Source of the DNA: Sphingobacterium faecale
GTDB taxonomy: Bacteria; Bacteroidota; Bacteroidia; Sphingobacteriales; Sphingobacteriaceae
Direction: 5' to 3'
Length of the DNA: 64,000 nucleotides
Assembly (NCBI RefSeq): GCF_016746095.1
Contig: NZ_JAERTY010000008.1
Coordinates: 1-64,000, forward strand
The position numbers were made by a program, and so were the translations under genes. Position 1 is the stretch's first letter. Each line of letters begins with the position of its first letter. This document shows positions 1 through 8,461 of this stretch, piece after piece. The notes under the pieces were generated by a model. It saw only the letters and a list, made by a program, of their open reading frames with translations, was not told where the DNA came from and made no database searches.

Positions 1-70
1 ACGTTGATAGGCTATAGGTGTAAAGGTTGAGAGACCAAAGCCGAGTAGTACTAATAGCCCGAAGCTTTCC
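1..70 (+). rRNA. 23S ribosomal RNA, 3' end (partial)
   Basis: The first ~70 bases match the conserved 3' end of bacterial 23S rRNA, including the GAGTAGTACTAATAGCCCG stretch just before the mature end. The rest of the gene lies outside the window to the left. A 5S gene follows about 110 bases downstream, as in a normal rrn operon. The exact mature end was estimated by similarity and may be off by a few bases. Confidence 0.9.
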
Positions 71-134
71 AGGCAGATAGACCTGTTGTCTTCTCTGACT
101 GTTCTTTTTCTTTCAATAACATGTCAATATAATT

Positions 135-168
135 GCTGATGATTAACTGTTGGTTATTCAGCATCAGC
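135..168 (+). other. Hairpin in the 23S-5S spacer
   Basis: GCTGATG (135-141) can pair with CATCAGC (162-168) around a 20-nt loop, in the spacer just ahead of 5S rRNA. It may be part of an rRNA processing structure; no tRNA is present in this spacer. Confidence 0.4.
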
Positions 169-183
169 GATTAAAAAGATATT

Positions 184-293
184 CAGGTGCCTATATCGGC
201 GGTGTCTACCTCTTCCCATTCCGAACAGAGAAGTCAAGCCCGCCAGAGCCGATGGTATTGCCGTAACAGGTGGGAGAGTAGGTCGGTGCCTTT
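184..293 (+). rRNA. rrf: 5S ribosomal RNA
   Basis: This ~110-nt stretch has the 5S hallmarks. The 5' end AGGTGCC pairs with the 3' end GGTGCCT, with G-U wobbles, to form helix I. The conserved loop CCGAACAGAGAAGTCAAGCC is present, followed by the GGTGGGAGAGTAGGTCGG arm. It closes the rrn operon and is followed directly by an intrinsic terminator. Confidence 0.95.
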
Positions 294-302
294 TTTAATA
301 CG

Positions 303-335
303 AAGCCCCTTCAGGAAACTGGAGGGGCTTTTCTG
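303..335 (+). terminator. rrn operon intrinsic terminator
   Basis: AAGCCCCT (303-310) pairs with AGGGGCTT (323-330), followed by a T-rich tract. It sits 10 bases after 5S rRNA and ends the ribosomal operon. Confidence 0.85.
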
Positions 336-411
336 TTTATTTGAAAATAACTAACCGGTAAATTGCAATTTAAGTCGTTTTTATTCCATCTTTACAGTAT
401 AAAAATAATAT

Positions 412-1908
412 ATGAATGTATACGAACTAATATCTATTGGATTATATATGGCGCTGATGGTAGGAATAGGTATCTATTCTTGGAGAAAATCGACAAGTAA
501 TTCGGATGAATTTCTGATAGGTGGACGAAAAATGGGCGCCGCCGTAACGGCTTTGTCTGCTGGTGCTGCTGATATGAGTGGCTGGTTATTGATGGGACTG
601 CCTGGTGCGATGTACCTTTCCGGGCTTTCCAGCGCATGGATAGCTATTGGACTAACTACCGGTGCTTTTTTAAACTATGTGATAGTAGCCCCTCGATTAC
701 GCGTGTATACGGAGGTAGCCAAGAATGCGATTACACTACCTGTTTATTTTGAGAACCGTTTTCGTGATAAGACACAGTTATTGAAAATTGTATCTTCTAT
801 TCTTATCTTGGTATTTTTCACCTTATATACTTCTGCAGGAATGGTCTCTGGGGGACGACTTTTCGAATCTGCTTTTGGAATAGATTATTATACAGGTTTG
901 TTTGTTACAACCTCAGTGGTGGTTCTATATACTTTTTTAGGTGGTTTTCTAGCGGTGAGCTTAACGGATTTTGTGCAAGGAACAATTATGGTTACCGCAT
1001 TAGTTATTATTCCTATTGTTGTGGTTTCTCAGATAGGCGGACTAGGAACAACATTAGAGGTTATTGAAACAAAAGGAAGCCATTACCTGGATCTTTTGGA
1101 GGGAACTACGGCTGTTTCTGTAGCTTCTTTGTTAGCTTGGGGATTAGGCTATTGTGGTCAGCCGCATATTCTTGTCCGTTTTATGGCGATTGATAATATT
1201 AAGGATCTTACTAAGGCAAGACGTATAGGAATCAGCTGGATGATATTCACGGTAGGAGGAGCAATGTTGGTAGGTTTATTTGGTATTGCTTACCTCTATC
1301 AGTTTGATCAGAATCGTATGCTTGCATTTGACGGTTCGAAGGAAATGGCCGAGACTATTTTTATACATTTATCTCGGACTCTCTTCCACCCATTGATCGG
1401 AGGGTTTTTGTTATCAGCTATTCTAGCAGCCGTGATGAGTACGATCTCTTCCCAACTTTTAGTTACGTCGAGTTCAATGACAGAAGATATCTATAAAGCT
1501 TTTTTTAATAAGAATGCTTCAACGAAGAGTATGTTGTTTATGAGCAGACTGTCGGTGCTCATTGTCGCGATAGTAGCTCTGCTATTGTCTTTAAATCCGC
1601 AGGATAGTATTTTGAATCTTGTTGGTAACGCTTGGGCTGGTTTTGGAGCAGCATTTGGACCATTGATCGTCTTGTCTTTGGTATGGAAGAGCACTACTGC
1701 ATTAGGTGGCTTACTAGGTATGTTGGTGGGCGGAGTAGTTGTATTGTTATGGGTGTATGTACCGCATAATTATAAAGAAGTTTATGAAATTATTCCCGGC
1801 TTTATTCTTAGCTTTTTGACGATAGTCGCTGTGTCTTTATTAAGTAAGCCAGTATCGAAAGAGGTTCAGGATGAGTTTGATGAAGTGAAGAGAATTGTTC
1901 AGTCTTAA
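412..1908 (+). CDS. putP: Sodium/proline symporter (SSS family)
   Basis: This 498-residue membrane protein of the sodium:solute symporter family most likely imports proline with Na+. About 13 hydrophobic segments run through the protein. The N-terminal region has the PutP signatures DEFLIGGRKMGAAVTALSAG (residues ~33-52) and AADMSGWLLMGLPGA, which fit PutP better than other SSS members. Length matches PutP (~500). It stands alone between the rRNA terminator and a strong bidirectional terminator overlapping its stop. The ATG start follows an AT-rich leader without a Shine-Dalgarno sequence, as is usual in Bacteroidota. Substrate is inferred from similarity only. Confidence 0.9.
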   Translation: MNVYELISIGLYMALMVGIGIYSWRKSTSNSDEFLIGGRKMGAAVTALSAGAADMSGWLLMGLPGAMYLSGLSSAWIAIGLTTGAFLNYVIVAPRLRVYTEVAKNAITLPVYFENRFRDKTQLLKIVSSILILVFFTLYTSAGMVSGGRLFESAFGIDYYTGLFVTTSVVVLYTFLGGFLAVSLTDFVQGTIMVTALVIIPIVVVSQIGGLGTTLEVIETKGSHYLDLLEGTTAVSVASLLAWGLGYCGQPHILVRFMAIDNIKDLTKARRIGISWMIFTVGGAMLVGLFGIAYLYQFDQNRMLAFDGSKEMAETIFIHLSRTLFHPLIGGFLLSAILAAVMSTISSQLLVTSSSMTEDIYKAFFNKNASTKSMLFMSRLSVLIVAIVALLLSLNPQDSILNLVGNAWAGFGAAFGPLIVLSLVWKSTTALGGLLGMLVGGVVVLLWVYVPHNYKEVYEIIPGFILSFLTIVAVSLLSKPVSKEVQDEFDEVKRIVQS

Positions 1909-1940
1909 AAAAGGGAGCTTATTTCAAGCTCCCTTTTTTT
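1907..1940. terminator. Bidirectional terminator, putP / CocE hydrolase
   Basis: AAAAAAGGGAGCTT (1907-1920) and AGCTCCCTTTTTTT (1927-1940) form a 14-bp inverted repeat with a 6-nt loop and T-runs on both strands. It lies between two convergent genes and overlaps both stop regions, so it can serve both. Confidence 0.85.
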
Positions 1941-3798
1941 ATAAAGTCGAGAATTTAATACGACTTGGTTTTGATTGATCGAAATACAGGCGATGTGTAT
2001 TCTTGATATAATCCTCTGCTTTGGCCTTGTAGATATCCATGAATTGATTTGGATTGCGATCGGTTAAAGGGAACCAACTATGTTGTATCTGTACCATGAT
2101 CTTGTGACCTTTTTTAAATGTATGGGCGACATCAGGGAGGTTGACTTTTACATTGGTCACTTGTCCTGGAATGAAGGGTTCAGGAGTACTAAAGCTATTT
2201 CTGAACTTACCTCTGAGAATTTCTCCGCGGACAAGCATTTGATAGTTTTGCATCACAGTCTCTTTATTGATGGCAGATATAGCGGTCGAGCTATCGGGGT
2301 AAACATCGATTACTTTTACAATAAAATCTGCATCAGTACCTGTCATTGATACATGTAGATCCGCTTGTATTGGACCAGCCATGGTGATATCCGTCGATAG
2401 AACTTCGGTCTCAAAAACGATGACATCCGGTCTATTTGCTGCAAAACGTTGATCAGCAATCATATATTCTCGCGTACGATTTGTGATTATGCCCTCTTGT
2501 GAAGGAATCGGCTTTAACGGATCGCTTACGTATTCAATGTAGTTATCTTGTCCCTGGTTTGGTTTCGGAGTTAACCTATTGTTTTCGTTTAGATAGAGGA
2601 ACTGTTCTTTACTTTCCTGTGGTGGCCATTGCGTAAATGTTTTCCACTGGTTGCTTCCGGTGACAAAGATATTAGCTTCCGCAGGATTGAAGGCTCCTTT
2701 TCCCTTTAAGTAGTATTCAAAAAACGGTAGTTCGAATGTCTCTTGGTAGTGTGTGCTTGTGTTCTGATCGAATTTAATATCTCCAAATGAATCACCTTTG
2801 CTACGGACCCATCCTCCATGAAACCAAGGTCCCATTACTAGAATGCTATTGTTCTTTGGATTTCGTCTTTCAATCTGTTTATAGGTTTCAAAAGCACCAT
2901 AGGTATCTTCGGCATCAAAGAGGCCGCCGACGACCATGACAGCTGGTTTGACGGTATTTAGATGATGTGTAATGGTACGGTTAGTCCAGAATGTATCTAA
3001 GGTACTGTGTTTCGCTAGATTGTCCCAAAACTTGACCGTGTGACTTAGATAGTTTGTCTTTAACTCTCCTAGAGTAGGGTTATCAAGAAAGAACTTATAC
3101 CAATCTTTGGACTCTAAGTTGAATCCTTTAGGTCCATTTTCATTTGTGATGGGGCGTGGGCGTGGAGCGTCAAACGTGTACATGAAACGGAAAGCGTCAA
3201 TAAGAAATAAAGCACCTCCATGGTGAAAATCATCCCCAATAAACCAGTCGGTCACAGGAGCCTGTGGTGATACGGCCTTAAGCGCCGGGTGAGAGCCGAC
3301 TAGTGAAGTAGTAGCGTAAAACCCAGGATAAGAAATACCATACATACCTACTTTTCCATTGTTGTTCTTGATGTTTTTAATCAACCAGTCTATAGTATCA
3401 TAGGTATCTGTACTCTCATCGATTTGCAGTTTATTTTCCTTTGTTCTGGTAGGTCTAATATCTTCAAATGTACCTTCACTCATCCATTTACCACGTACAT
3501 CTTGGTATACAAAAATGTAGGAAGCAGTAGCCATTTTTTCGAAGTTACCCAAGCTACTTTTATATTTATCCTGTCCATAAGGAGCTACGGTATAAGGGGT
3601 CCTATTCAGTAATATAGGATGTTTTACTGTTTTGTCTTTGGGAATGTAGATTGCTGTGAAGAGTTTGGTTCCATCTCGCATGGGGATGTATTCTTCGATC
3701 TTGTCGTAATGTGCTCTGATATAGGCTTCGTTTACTTCTTGGGCACAGAGATGGCCAAGAAGTGGAAATAGTAATAGCAGAAGTAGGATTTTTTTCAT
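1939..3798 (-). CDS. Secreted CocE/NonD family alpha/beta hydrolase (X-Pro dipeptidyl-peptidase S15 type)
   Basis: This is a 619-residue exported serine hydrolase. Residues 1-19 form a signal peptide (MKK, leucine-rich core, cleavage near LCA|Q). The catalytic domain has the nucleophile motif GISYPG with Ser156, an Asp in GGLFDAEDTY and a His in GPWFHGGW. A C-terminal jelly-roll domain typical of X-Pro dipeptidyl-peptidases and cocaine esterase follows. The family hydrolyses peptides, esters or acylated amines; the substrate here cannot be told. Translation could also begin at an in-frame TTG at 3825, but the ATG at 3798 directly precedes the signal peptide and was chosen. The gene is monocistronic. 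Confidence 0.88.
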   Translation of the reverse strand: MKKILLLLLLFPLLGHLCAQEVNEAYIRAHYDKIEEYIPMRDGTKLFTAIYIPKDKTVKHPILLNRTPYTVAPYGQDKYKSSLGNFEKMATASYIFVYQDVRGKWMSEGTFEDIRPTRTKENKLQIDESTDTYDTIDWLIKNIKNNNGKVGMYGISYPGFYATTSLVGSHPALKAVSPQAPVTDWFIGDDFHHGGALFLIDAFRFMYTFDAPRPRPITNENGPKGFNLESKDWYKFFLDNPTLGELKTNYLSHTVKFWDNLAKHSTLDTFWTNRTITHHLNTVKPAVMVVGGLFDAEDTYGAFETYKQIERRNPKNNSILVMGPWFHGGWVRSKGDSFGDIKFDQNTSTHYQETFELPFFEYYLKGKGAFNPAEANIFVTGSNQWKTFTQWPPQESKEQFLYLNENNRLTPKPNQGQDNYIEYVSDPLKPIPSQEGIITNRTREYMIADQRFAANRPDVIVFETEVLSTDITMAGPIQADLHVSMTGTDADFIVKVIDVYPDSSTAISAINKETVMQNYQMLVRGEILRGKFRNSFSTPEPFIPGQVTNVKVNLPDVAHTFKKGHKIMVQIQHSWFPLTDRNPNQFMDIYKAKAEDYIKNTHRLYFDQSKPSRIKFSTL

Positions 3799-3879
3799 GG
3801 TAACTTGGTTCAAATGAGAATTCAATATAAGTATTTATACTATTTTTTCTAAATTAGAGAAAACAAAATTTGAAATATT

Positions 3880-4380
3880 ATGAGTTTGAAACAAGGCTTT
3901 TTGATTGAATTAGAAAGAGAAACAGAAAATACAAGACGTATTGTTAGCAGACTAAAGGATGAGCATCTTGATTGGAGACCGCATGTCAAATCGATGACCG
4001 CGGGAGAGTTGGCTGCCCATGTCGTAGAGCTGCATAACTGGGTACACAAGGCTTTGGGGCAAAGTGTGTTTGACTTTAAGAAACATTATACCCCATTCAA
4101 ACCAACGAATATGAATGAAATTAGCGAAGTGTTGGATCAAGGCTACGCTAATAATGTAGAGATGATTAATTCATTGACAGACGAAGATTGGTCGTCGATG
4201 TGGACGCTATGTGCTGGTGATCACGTTATCGCGGAAATGCCAAAAGTTGGGGCGATGCGTTTTATCATACAGAATCACCTCATCCATCATAGAGGACAAT
4301 TGTCTCTTTATCTACGGTTATTAGATATTCCTGTACCGGGAATATATGGTCCTTCAGCGGATGATTTGAGCAACGGATAA
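3880..4380 (+). CDS. DinB family protein (putative metal-dependent four-helix protein)
   Basis: This 166-residue soluble protein fits the DinB/YfiT four-helix-bundle superfamily. The expected metal-binding histidines are visible: His47 in AAHVVELHNW and the C-terminal pair in NHLIHHRGQL. Length is normal for the family (~150-170). Members are often stress-induced and some act as thiol-dependent transferases, but the biochemical role of this one is unknown. It stands alone, divergent from the CocE hydrolase and convergent with sucD, and is followed by a terminator starting right after its stop. Confidence 0.85.
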   Translation: MSLKQGFLIELERETENTRRIVSRLKDEHLDWRPHVKSMTAGELAAHVVELHNWVHKALGQSVFDFKKHYTPFKPTNMNEISEVLDQGYANNVEMINSLTDEDWSSMWTLCAGDHVIAEMPKVGAMRFIIQNHLIHHRGQLSLYLRLLDIPVPGIYGPSADDLSNG

Positions 4381-4381
4381 T

Positions 4382-4413
4382 AAAAAAGGCCTCTTGTATA
4401 AAGAGGCCTTTTT
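4382..4413. terminator. Bidirectional terminator, dinB-like / sucD
   Basis: AAAAAGGCCTCTT and AAGAGGCCTTTTT (4383-4395 with 4401-4413) pair around a 5-nt loop. It lies between convergent genes and has A- and T-runs suited to both directions. Confidence 0.85.
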
Positions 4414-4433
4414 CTATATAAAATTACGGGAGC

Positions 4434-5306
4434 TTATTTTGCTAATTCTTCCGCAATAGCTTTTCCGATTTCTGCTGGAGATTCTACAACACGAATACCA
4501 CACTCACGCATGATTTTCATTTTAGCTTCTGCAGTATCATCTGCACCACCAACGATAGCACCAGCGTGTCCCATACGGCGTCCCGGAGGCGCTGTTTGAC
4601 CTGCTATAAAGCCAACAACTGGCTTAGTACCATTTTCTTTGATCCAATGTGCTGCTTCAGCTTCCATTCCACCACCGATTTCACCAATCATAATGATTGC
4701 CTCAGTCTCAGGGTCATTCATTAACAACTCAACAGCTTCTTTTGTAGTTGTTCCAATGATTGGGTCACCACCGATTCCGATAGCTGTAGTGATACCTAAA
4801 CCTGCTTTTACAGTTTGGTCTACCGCTTCATATGTTAAAGTTCCTGATTTAGAAACTACACCCACTTTACCTTTTTTGAAGATAAATCCTGGCATGATAC
4901 CGATTTTAGCTTCTTCTGCTGTGATGATACCAGGACAGTTAGGTCCGATCAAACGAGAGTTTTTGTCGCTCAAGTATGATTTTACTTGGATCATATCTTT
5001 CGTAGGAATACCTTCAGTAATACAAACGATTAAAGCAATTCCTGCCGCCGCTGCTTCCATAATAGCATCTGCTGCAAATGCAGGAGGTACAAAAATGATG
5101 GATACATTAGCACCAGTAGCATCTACTGCATCTTGTACGGTATTGAATACAGGACGGTCCAAGTGTGATTGACCACCTTTACCTGGTGTAACACCACCTA
5201 CTAACTGAGTACCGTACTCAATCATTTGAGAAGCATGGTAAGTACCTTCTGTTCCAGTAAATCCTTGAACGATAACTTTTGAATCTTTATTTACTAATAC
5301 ACTCAT
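4434..5306 (-). CDS. sucD: Succinyl-CoA synthetase (succinate-CoA ligase), alpha subunit
   Basis: This 290-residue cytoplasmic TCA-cycle enzyme subunit, with SucC, converts succinyl-CoA, ADP or GDP and phosphate to succinate, CoA and NTP. The N-terminal CoA-binding Rossmann domain starts [18 protein letters not shown]. The C-terminal ligase domain has the phosphohistidine segment [13 protein letters not shown]. Full length matches the family. The beta subunit gene is not in this window, so the two subunits are encoded apart, which is common in Bacteroidota. A TAGATTTG -7 box lies about 22 bases upstream of the ATG. Confidence 0.97.
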   Translation of the reverse strand: MSVLVNKDSKVIVQGFTGTEGTYHASQMIEYGTQLVGGVTPGKGGQSHLDRPVFNTVQDAVDATGANVSIIFVPPAFAADAIMEAAAAGIALIVCITEGIPTKDMIQVKSYLSDKNSRLIGPNCPGIITAEEAKIGIMPGFIFKKGKVGVVSKSGTLTYEAVDQTVKAGLGITTAIGIGGDPIIGTTTKEAVELLMNDPETEAIIMIGEIGGGMEAEAAHWIKENGTKPVVGFIAGQTAPPGRRMGHAGAIVGGADDTAEAKMKIMRECGIRVVESPAEIGKAIAEELAK

Positions 5307-5369
5307 TGTTCTATTTTTTTGCAGAGCAAATCTACTATTTTGTAATGACTTCCCGAAATAAAGGGCGTG

Positions 5370-5918
5370 CTAATCCAATTTTTTATAAGAATATTTCATC
5401 TTGGTGAGCAAATCCCAGGATACTACACCAACAGTAACCGATACGTTGAAGGAATGCTTTGTGCCAAACTGGGGAACTTCGATGCATCCATCGACATGGG
5501 GCAAGAGCTGTTCGTCCACGCCATGGACTTCGTTTCCAAAAATTAAAGCGTATTTTTCATCTTCAGATACGGTGAAATCTGGAAGTGATATCGAACTGGA
5601 AACCTGCTCTATGGCATAAATTTTATAGCCTTCCTCTTTAAGGGATTTTATAGCTTCTAGATTACTATGAAAATGTTTCCACTCTACAGACTGGGTTGCA
5701 CCAAGTGCTGTTTTTTCAATTTCCCGGTGGGGAGGACAGGCCGTAATACCACAAAGTATGATTTTTTCTAATGCGAAACCGTCTGCTGTTCTGAAGGTTG
5801 AACCTACATTATGCATACTGCGCACATTGTCTAGAACCAAGACAATAGGTGTTTTCTCTTGCGCTTTGAAGGCCGTTATATCAGTACGGTTCAATTGATC
5901 CATTGATAGTTTTTGCAT
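5370..5918 (-). CDS. SpoU/TrmH family RNA 2'-O-methyltransferase
   Basis: This 182-residue SPOUT-fold methyltransferase uses SAM to methylate a ribose 2'-OH in tRNA or rRNA. The three SpoU motifs are present: NVGSTFRTADGF, IFGNEVHGVDEQLL and EVPQFGTKHSFNVSVTVGV. The last normally reads PMxGxxxSLNVS, with SFNVS here. There is no N-terminal substrate-binding domain, so it resembles TrmL/TrmH-like minimal enzymes; the target nucleotide is not deducible. A TTG at 5924 is also in frame, but a TAATTTTG -7 promoter box covers that position, so the ATG at 5918 is preferred. Confidence 0.88.
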   Translation of the reverse strand: MQKLSMDQLNRTDITAFKAQEKTPIVLVLDNVRSMHNVGSTFRTADGFALEKIILCGITACPPHREIEKTALGATQSVEWKHFHSNLEAIKSLKEEGYKIYAIEQVSSSISLPDFTVSEDEKYALIFGNEVHGVDEQLLPHVDGCIEVPQFGTKHSFNVSVTVGVVSWDLLTKMKYSYKKLD

Positions 5919-5921
5919 GGC

Positions 5922-5929
5922 CAAAATTA
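5922..5929 (-). promoter_or_regulatory. -7 promoter box immediately upstream of the SpoU methyltransferase ATG
   Basis: On the minus strand TAATTTTG matches the Bacteroidota -7 consensus TAnnTTTG and ends 3 nt before the ATG. Transcription would then start within 0-3 nt of the start codon. No convincing -33 TTG was found at the usual spacing. Confidence 0.45.
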
Positions 5930-6015
5930 AGCAGTAAAATATGAAAAATGAAGTGTTTTGCTATTAATGTCTTACTAGCTGGTGGACAGGTGGAAATAAA
6001 ACTTTAAAATAGATT

Positions 6016-6045
6016 TTGAATATTGAATAATACTGGTTATTTTTG
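6016..6045 (+). promoter_or_regulatory. Promoter of rpsT
   Basis: TTG at 6016-6018 and TATTTTTG at 6038-6045 are separated by 19 nt, matching the Bacteroidota -33/-7 consensus. They lie about 48 nt upstream of the S20 start codon. Confidence 0.7.
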
Positions 6046-6092
6046 CAATCCGAATTTAGTATAAAAAATATAATAAAATATAGCTAAGAGAA

Positions 6093-6347
6093 ATGGCAAA
6101 TCATAAATCAGCGATTAAAAGAATTAGAGCTAACGCTGCGAAGCGTCTAAGAAACCGTTACCAAGCAAAAACTACACGTAACGCAATTAAAAAATTACGT
6201 AATACAACTTCTGCTGAGGAAGCTAAAGCGTTATTACCACGCGTAGTTTCTATGCTAGATCGTTTGGCTAAGAAAAATGTTATTCACAAGAAAAAAGCTT
6301 CAAATAACAAATCTAAGTTGACAAAATTTGTTAACAAGCTAGCGTAA
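6093..6347 (+). CDS. rpsT: 30S ribosomal protein S20
   Basis: This 84-residue, strongly basic protein binds 16S rRNA early in small-subunit assembly. The N-terminus [20 protein letters not shown] and the helical Lys/Arg-rich body are typical of S20, and the length is normal. It is a single-gene unit with a consensus promoter and a terminator 20 nt after the stop. Confidence 0.98.
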   Translation: MANHKSAIKRIRANAAKRLRNRYQAKTTRNAIKKLRNTTSAEEAKALLPRVVSMLDRLAKKNVIHKKKASNNKSKLTKFVNKLA

Positions 6348-6366
6348 TTTTTCTTACTAAGAATAT

Positions 6367-6398
6367 AAAAAAAGGATGCTATAAGCATCCTTTTTTAT
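6367..6398. terminator. Terminator after rpsT, shared with the DUF1080 gene
   Basis: AAAAAAAGGATGCT and AGCATCCTTTTTT pair around the loop ATA. A- and T-runs flank both sides and the genes are convergent, so it is probably bidirectional. Confidence 0.85.
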
Positions 6399-6414
6399 TG
6401 TCATAAACCTAGGT

Positions 6415-7290
6415 TTATTTGCTATCCTTCATTTTAAGGATAGTGTTTGTTATAGTTTCTAGTGCCTTTGGATTGTCTTTGTAGTTTTCCAAGTCATATA
6501 GCTCTACTTTTCGAAAATCGATTGGGTGGCTTTCTGATTGCAGATAGATATATCCCGATCTAAGCAATTGTCCATCTTTTTTCAGTGCCTCATCATACGC
6601 GCTTACATTTCCGCCTCCGATTTGAGGTTTAGCGTATTCTAGAACAGTTGTTCCTTCCAGCACATGTCTTATTAACGAATCTCCGAGTACAACAAAATCG
6701 GCTGTAACCCATTGGTCTCCATGGTAAGTCTTAGATGTCGAACCCACACAGTGTGGAGTATATAACTCATTGTGGTAGAAAACATTTGTTCCAGGAGTAC
6801 AGAGGTTGGAAGTGGTACGCTCTGAAGTCGGGGTCGTGTCTCCGCCTAAAAGCTGACCTTCGATAGATATTGGGAAATCCTGATTTCTGAGCATGCTCTC
6901 AGGGGATTGCCCGTGTAGCATAGCGCCACTATTACGCCAGGCCCATCCTTCCCCCCCTTTCGCTTGGTCTCCTACAAAACGATATTCAACGCGTAATATG
7001 TAATAACCAAATGGCTTATTATAGGCCAGATGTCCATATTGTTTGTTGAAGTCTTCGTAGCCATCGTACCGTACTTTCAACAGGCCATCTTCAACACGGA
7101 ATGTGTTTTTATAGTTTTCACCGACTTCATGAAAGCGGATCTTTGCCGTCCAGTCATTGATGTCTTTCCCATTGAATAATTGTATAGGAGCAGGCACTTT
7201 TACAGTCTTATCTGTTTGTTTGTTTTGGGCATTGCAGGAAAGGAGCGCAGCCGAAGCAAATGCTATAGTCACGAAATGTTTTAGGTTCAT
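6415..7290 (-). CDS. DUF1080 (3-keto-disaccharide hydrolase domain) lipoprotein
   Basis: This 291-residue exported protein has an N-terminal signal ending in LLSC, so Cys19 is a likely lipidated cysteine. The rest is one DUF1080/3-keto-disaccharide hydrolase domain with a jelly-roll lectin-like fold. It starts at QLFNGKDINDWTAK and includes the usual FRVEDGLLKVRY and GWAWRNSGAMLHGQ elements. Some relatives hydrolyse 3-keto-glycosides and others may only bind glycans; substrate unknown. Its start lies 14 nt after the stop of an AraC-type regulator, so the two are probably co-transcribed and the regulator may respond to a related sugar. Confidence 0.85.
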   Translation of the reverse strand: MNLKHFVTIAFASAALLSCNAQNKQTDKTVKVPAPIQLFNGKDINDWTAKIRFHEVGENYKNTFRVEDGLLKVRYDGYEDFNKQYGHLAYNKPFGYYILRVEYRFVGDQAKGGEGWAWRNSGAMLHGQSPESMLRNQDFPISIEGQLLGGDTTPTSERTTSNLCTPGTNVFYHNELYTPHCVGSTSKTYHGDQWVTADFVVLGDSLIRHVLEGTTVLEYAKPQIGGGNVSAYDEALKKDGQLLRSGYIYLQSESHPIDFRKVELYDLENYKDNPKALETITNTILKMKDSK

Positions 7291-7304
7291 TTGATTAGGG
7301 TTAT

Positions 7305-8117
7305 TTAGAGTAGTGTGTTTTGATGTTTAACATAATCGCTAGGCCTTATCCCAATTACCTTATTGAAGGTATTGCTAAAAGTCGGTAGGCTACTGTAGCC
7401 CACTCGGAGTGCTACTTCGTTGACGCTTATCTTTTCATCCAATAATAACCGTAGTGCTGTTAACATTCGCAATATGGTATAGTATTGAATGAAGGACATA
7501 TTGAGCTCTTTTTGGAAAAGGCGAGCCAATGTTCGTTCACTGATATCGAATCGTTGTGAAAGTTCTTTGAAGCTTATATTTTCAGAGATATTCTTTTCGA
7601 GAAAAGAAACGATGTTCTTCAGCTTTTCGTGTTGTGGATAAGGCAATGCTAAAGGTAGTTCTGATTGCGATAATTCCGGTAGAATTAATTTAAACGCTTT
7701 GGCTATGGAGTATTTGGGTTCTTCAACGGGAAAAATGTTGCCATTCCAGCGATTGGTAAACATGATTAATTCTATCAAAAGATCGTTGACCGGGTATATA
7801 TTGATTTTGTCGAAAAAGTCCGTGTCTGTTTCGTATTTAGGGAAATATAGATTTCTCATAACCACATGTGAGGAACTCGGATGTATGCTATGTTTCATTC
7901 CAGAAGGAATCCAAATGTAATGACGCGCCGGTAGAAAGTAAGATTTGTCAGAGGTCTTGAGAAATACAACTCCGCCCTCCGTATATAAAAATTGCCCCTT
8001 TTTATGCAGGTGTTCTTCGATATGATTATCGCCCATCAATGCGTGATGGCAATAGATACTATCGTCAAATGCGTCCACATCGGTCATGTAATATTTGTTT
8101 ACATATTCCTTTTCCAT
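7305..8117 (-). CDS. AraC family transcriptional regulator
   Basis: This 270-residue regulator has an N-terminal cupin-like effector domain (residues ~1-150; includes HLHKKGQFLYTEGGVVFL and a His in MKHSIHP). The C-terminal AraC double helix-turn-helix spans ~170-268, with FDISERTLARLFQKELNMSF and VALRVGYSSLPTFSNTFNKV. The second motif is the classic AraC signature ending in PSDYVKH. It is co-directional with and 14 nt ahead of the DUF1080 lipoprotein gene, suggesting local control of a sugar-related function. An 18-bp palindrome lies 52 nt upstream and could be its own operator. Confidence 0.9.
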   Translation of the reverse strand: MEKEYVNKYYMTDVDAFDDSIYCHHALMGDNHIEEHLHKKGQFLYTEGGVVFLKTSDKSYFLPARHYIWIPSGMKHSIHPSSSHVVMRNLYFPKYETDTDFFDKINIYPVNDLLIELIMFTNRWNGNIFPVEEPKYSIAKAFKLILPELSQSELPLALPYPQHEKLKNIVSFLEKNISENISFKELSQRFDISERTLARLFQKELNMSFIQYYTILRMLTALRLLLDEKISVNEVALRVGYSSLPTFSNTFNKVIGIRPSDYVKHQNTLL

Positions 8118-8461
8118 AGCTTGTTGATTGAGGTATAAATTTCCAGTTTTTTGCTTACAAAACCAAAAAGTAAGTGTTAGCTTACTCTAGAAATGAAGCT
8201 AAAGACTGAAATATGAAATCATAGGTTAATCTTGTTTCTTGTTAATGCTTTGTCAATTAGATTCTTAGGCATTGCGTTTGTTGCTTTTGTAAGTTTTGTA
8301 TGATCTTTTCTTTATTGATTATTAGTGTTTTATGTGGTTTTGGATAGGAATCAATAATTTACTGGCAGAATGTAATAATTTAGATCGATTTTTAATTTAT
8401 AATATTGTAAATTGTTTGATTGAGAGAAAGATATAAAAAAATCATATTATTATTATAAATA
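8118..8461. other. Divergent intergenic region, AraC regulator / CoA transferase
   Basis: This 344-nt AT-rich region lies between divergent genes. It contains one clear palindrome (8169-8186) near the regulator. No coding potential, tRNA or well-spaced TTG/TAnnTTTG promoter pair was recognised. Confidence 0.5.
8169..8186. promoter_or_regulatory. Palindrome upstream of the AraC-type regulator (possible operator)
   Basis: AGTAAG, a 6-nt spacer and CTTACT form a perfect inverted repeat 52 nt upstream of the regulator's start codon. The position suits autoregulation. AraC sites are usually direct repeats, so another factor is possible. Confidence 0.35.

Noticed and set aside
4639..5172. 177-codon frame opposite sucD
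   Set aside because: Antisense to a highly conserved housekeeping gene; composition typical of a mirror frame.
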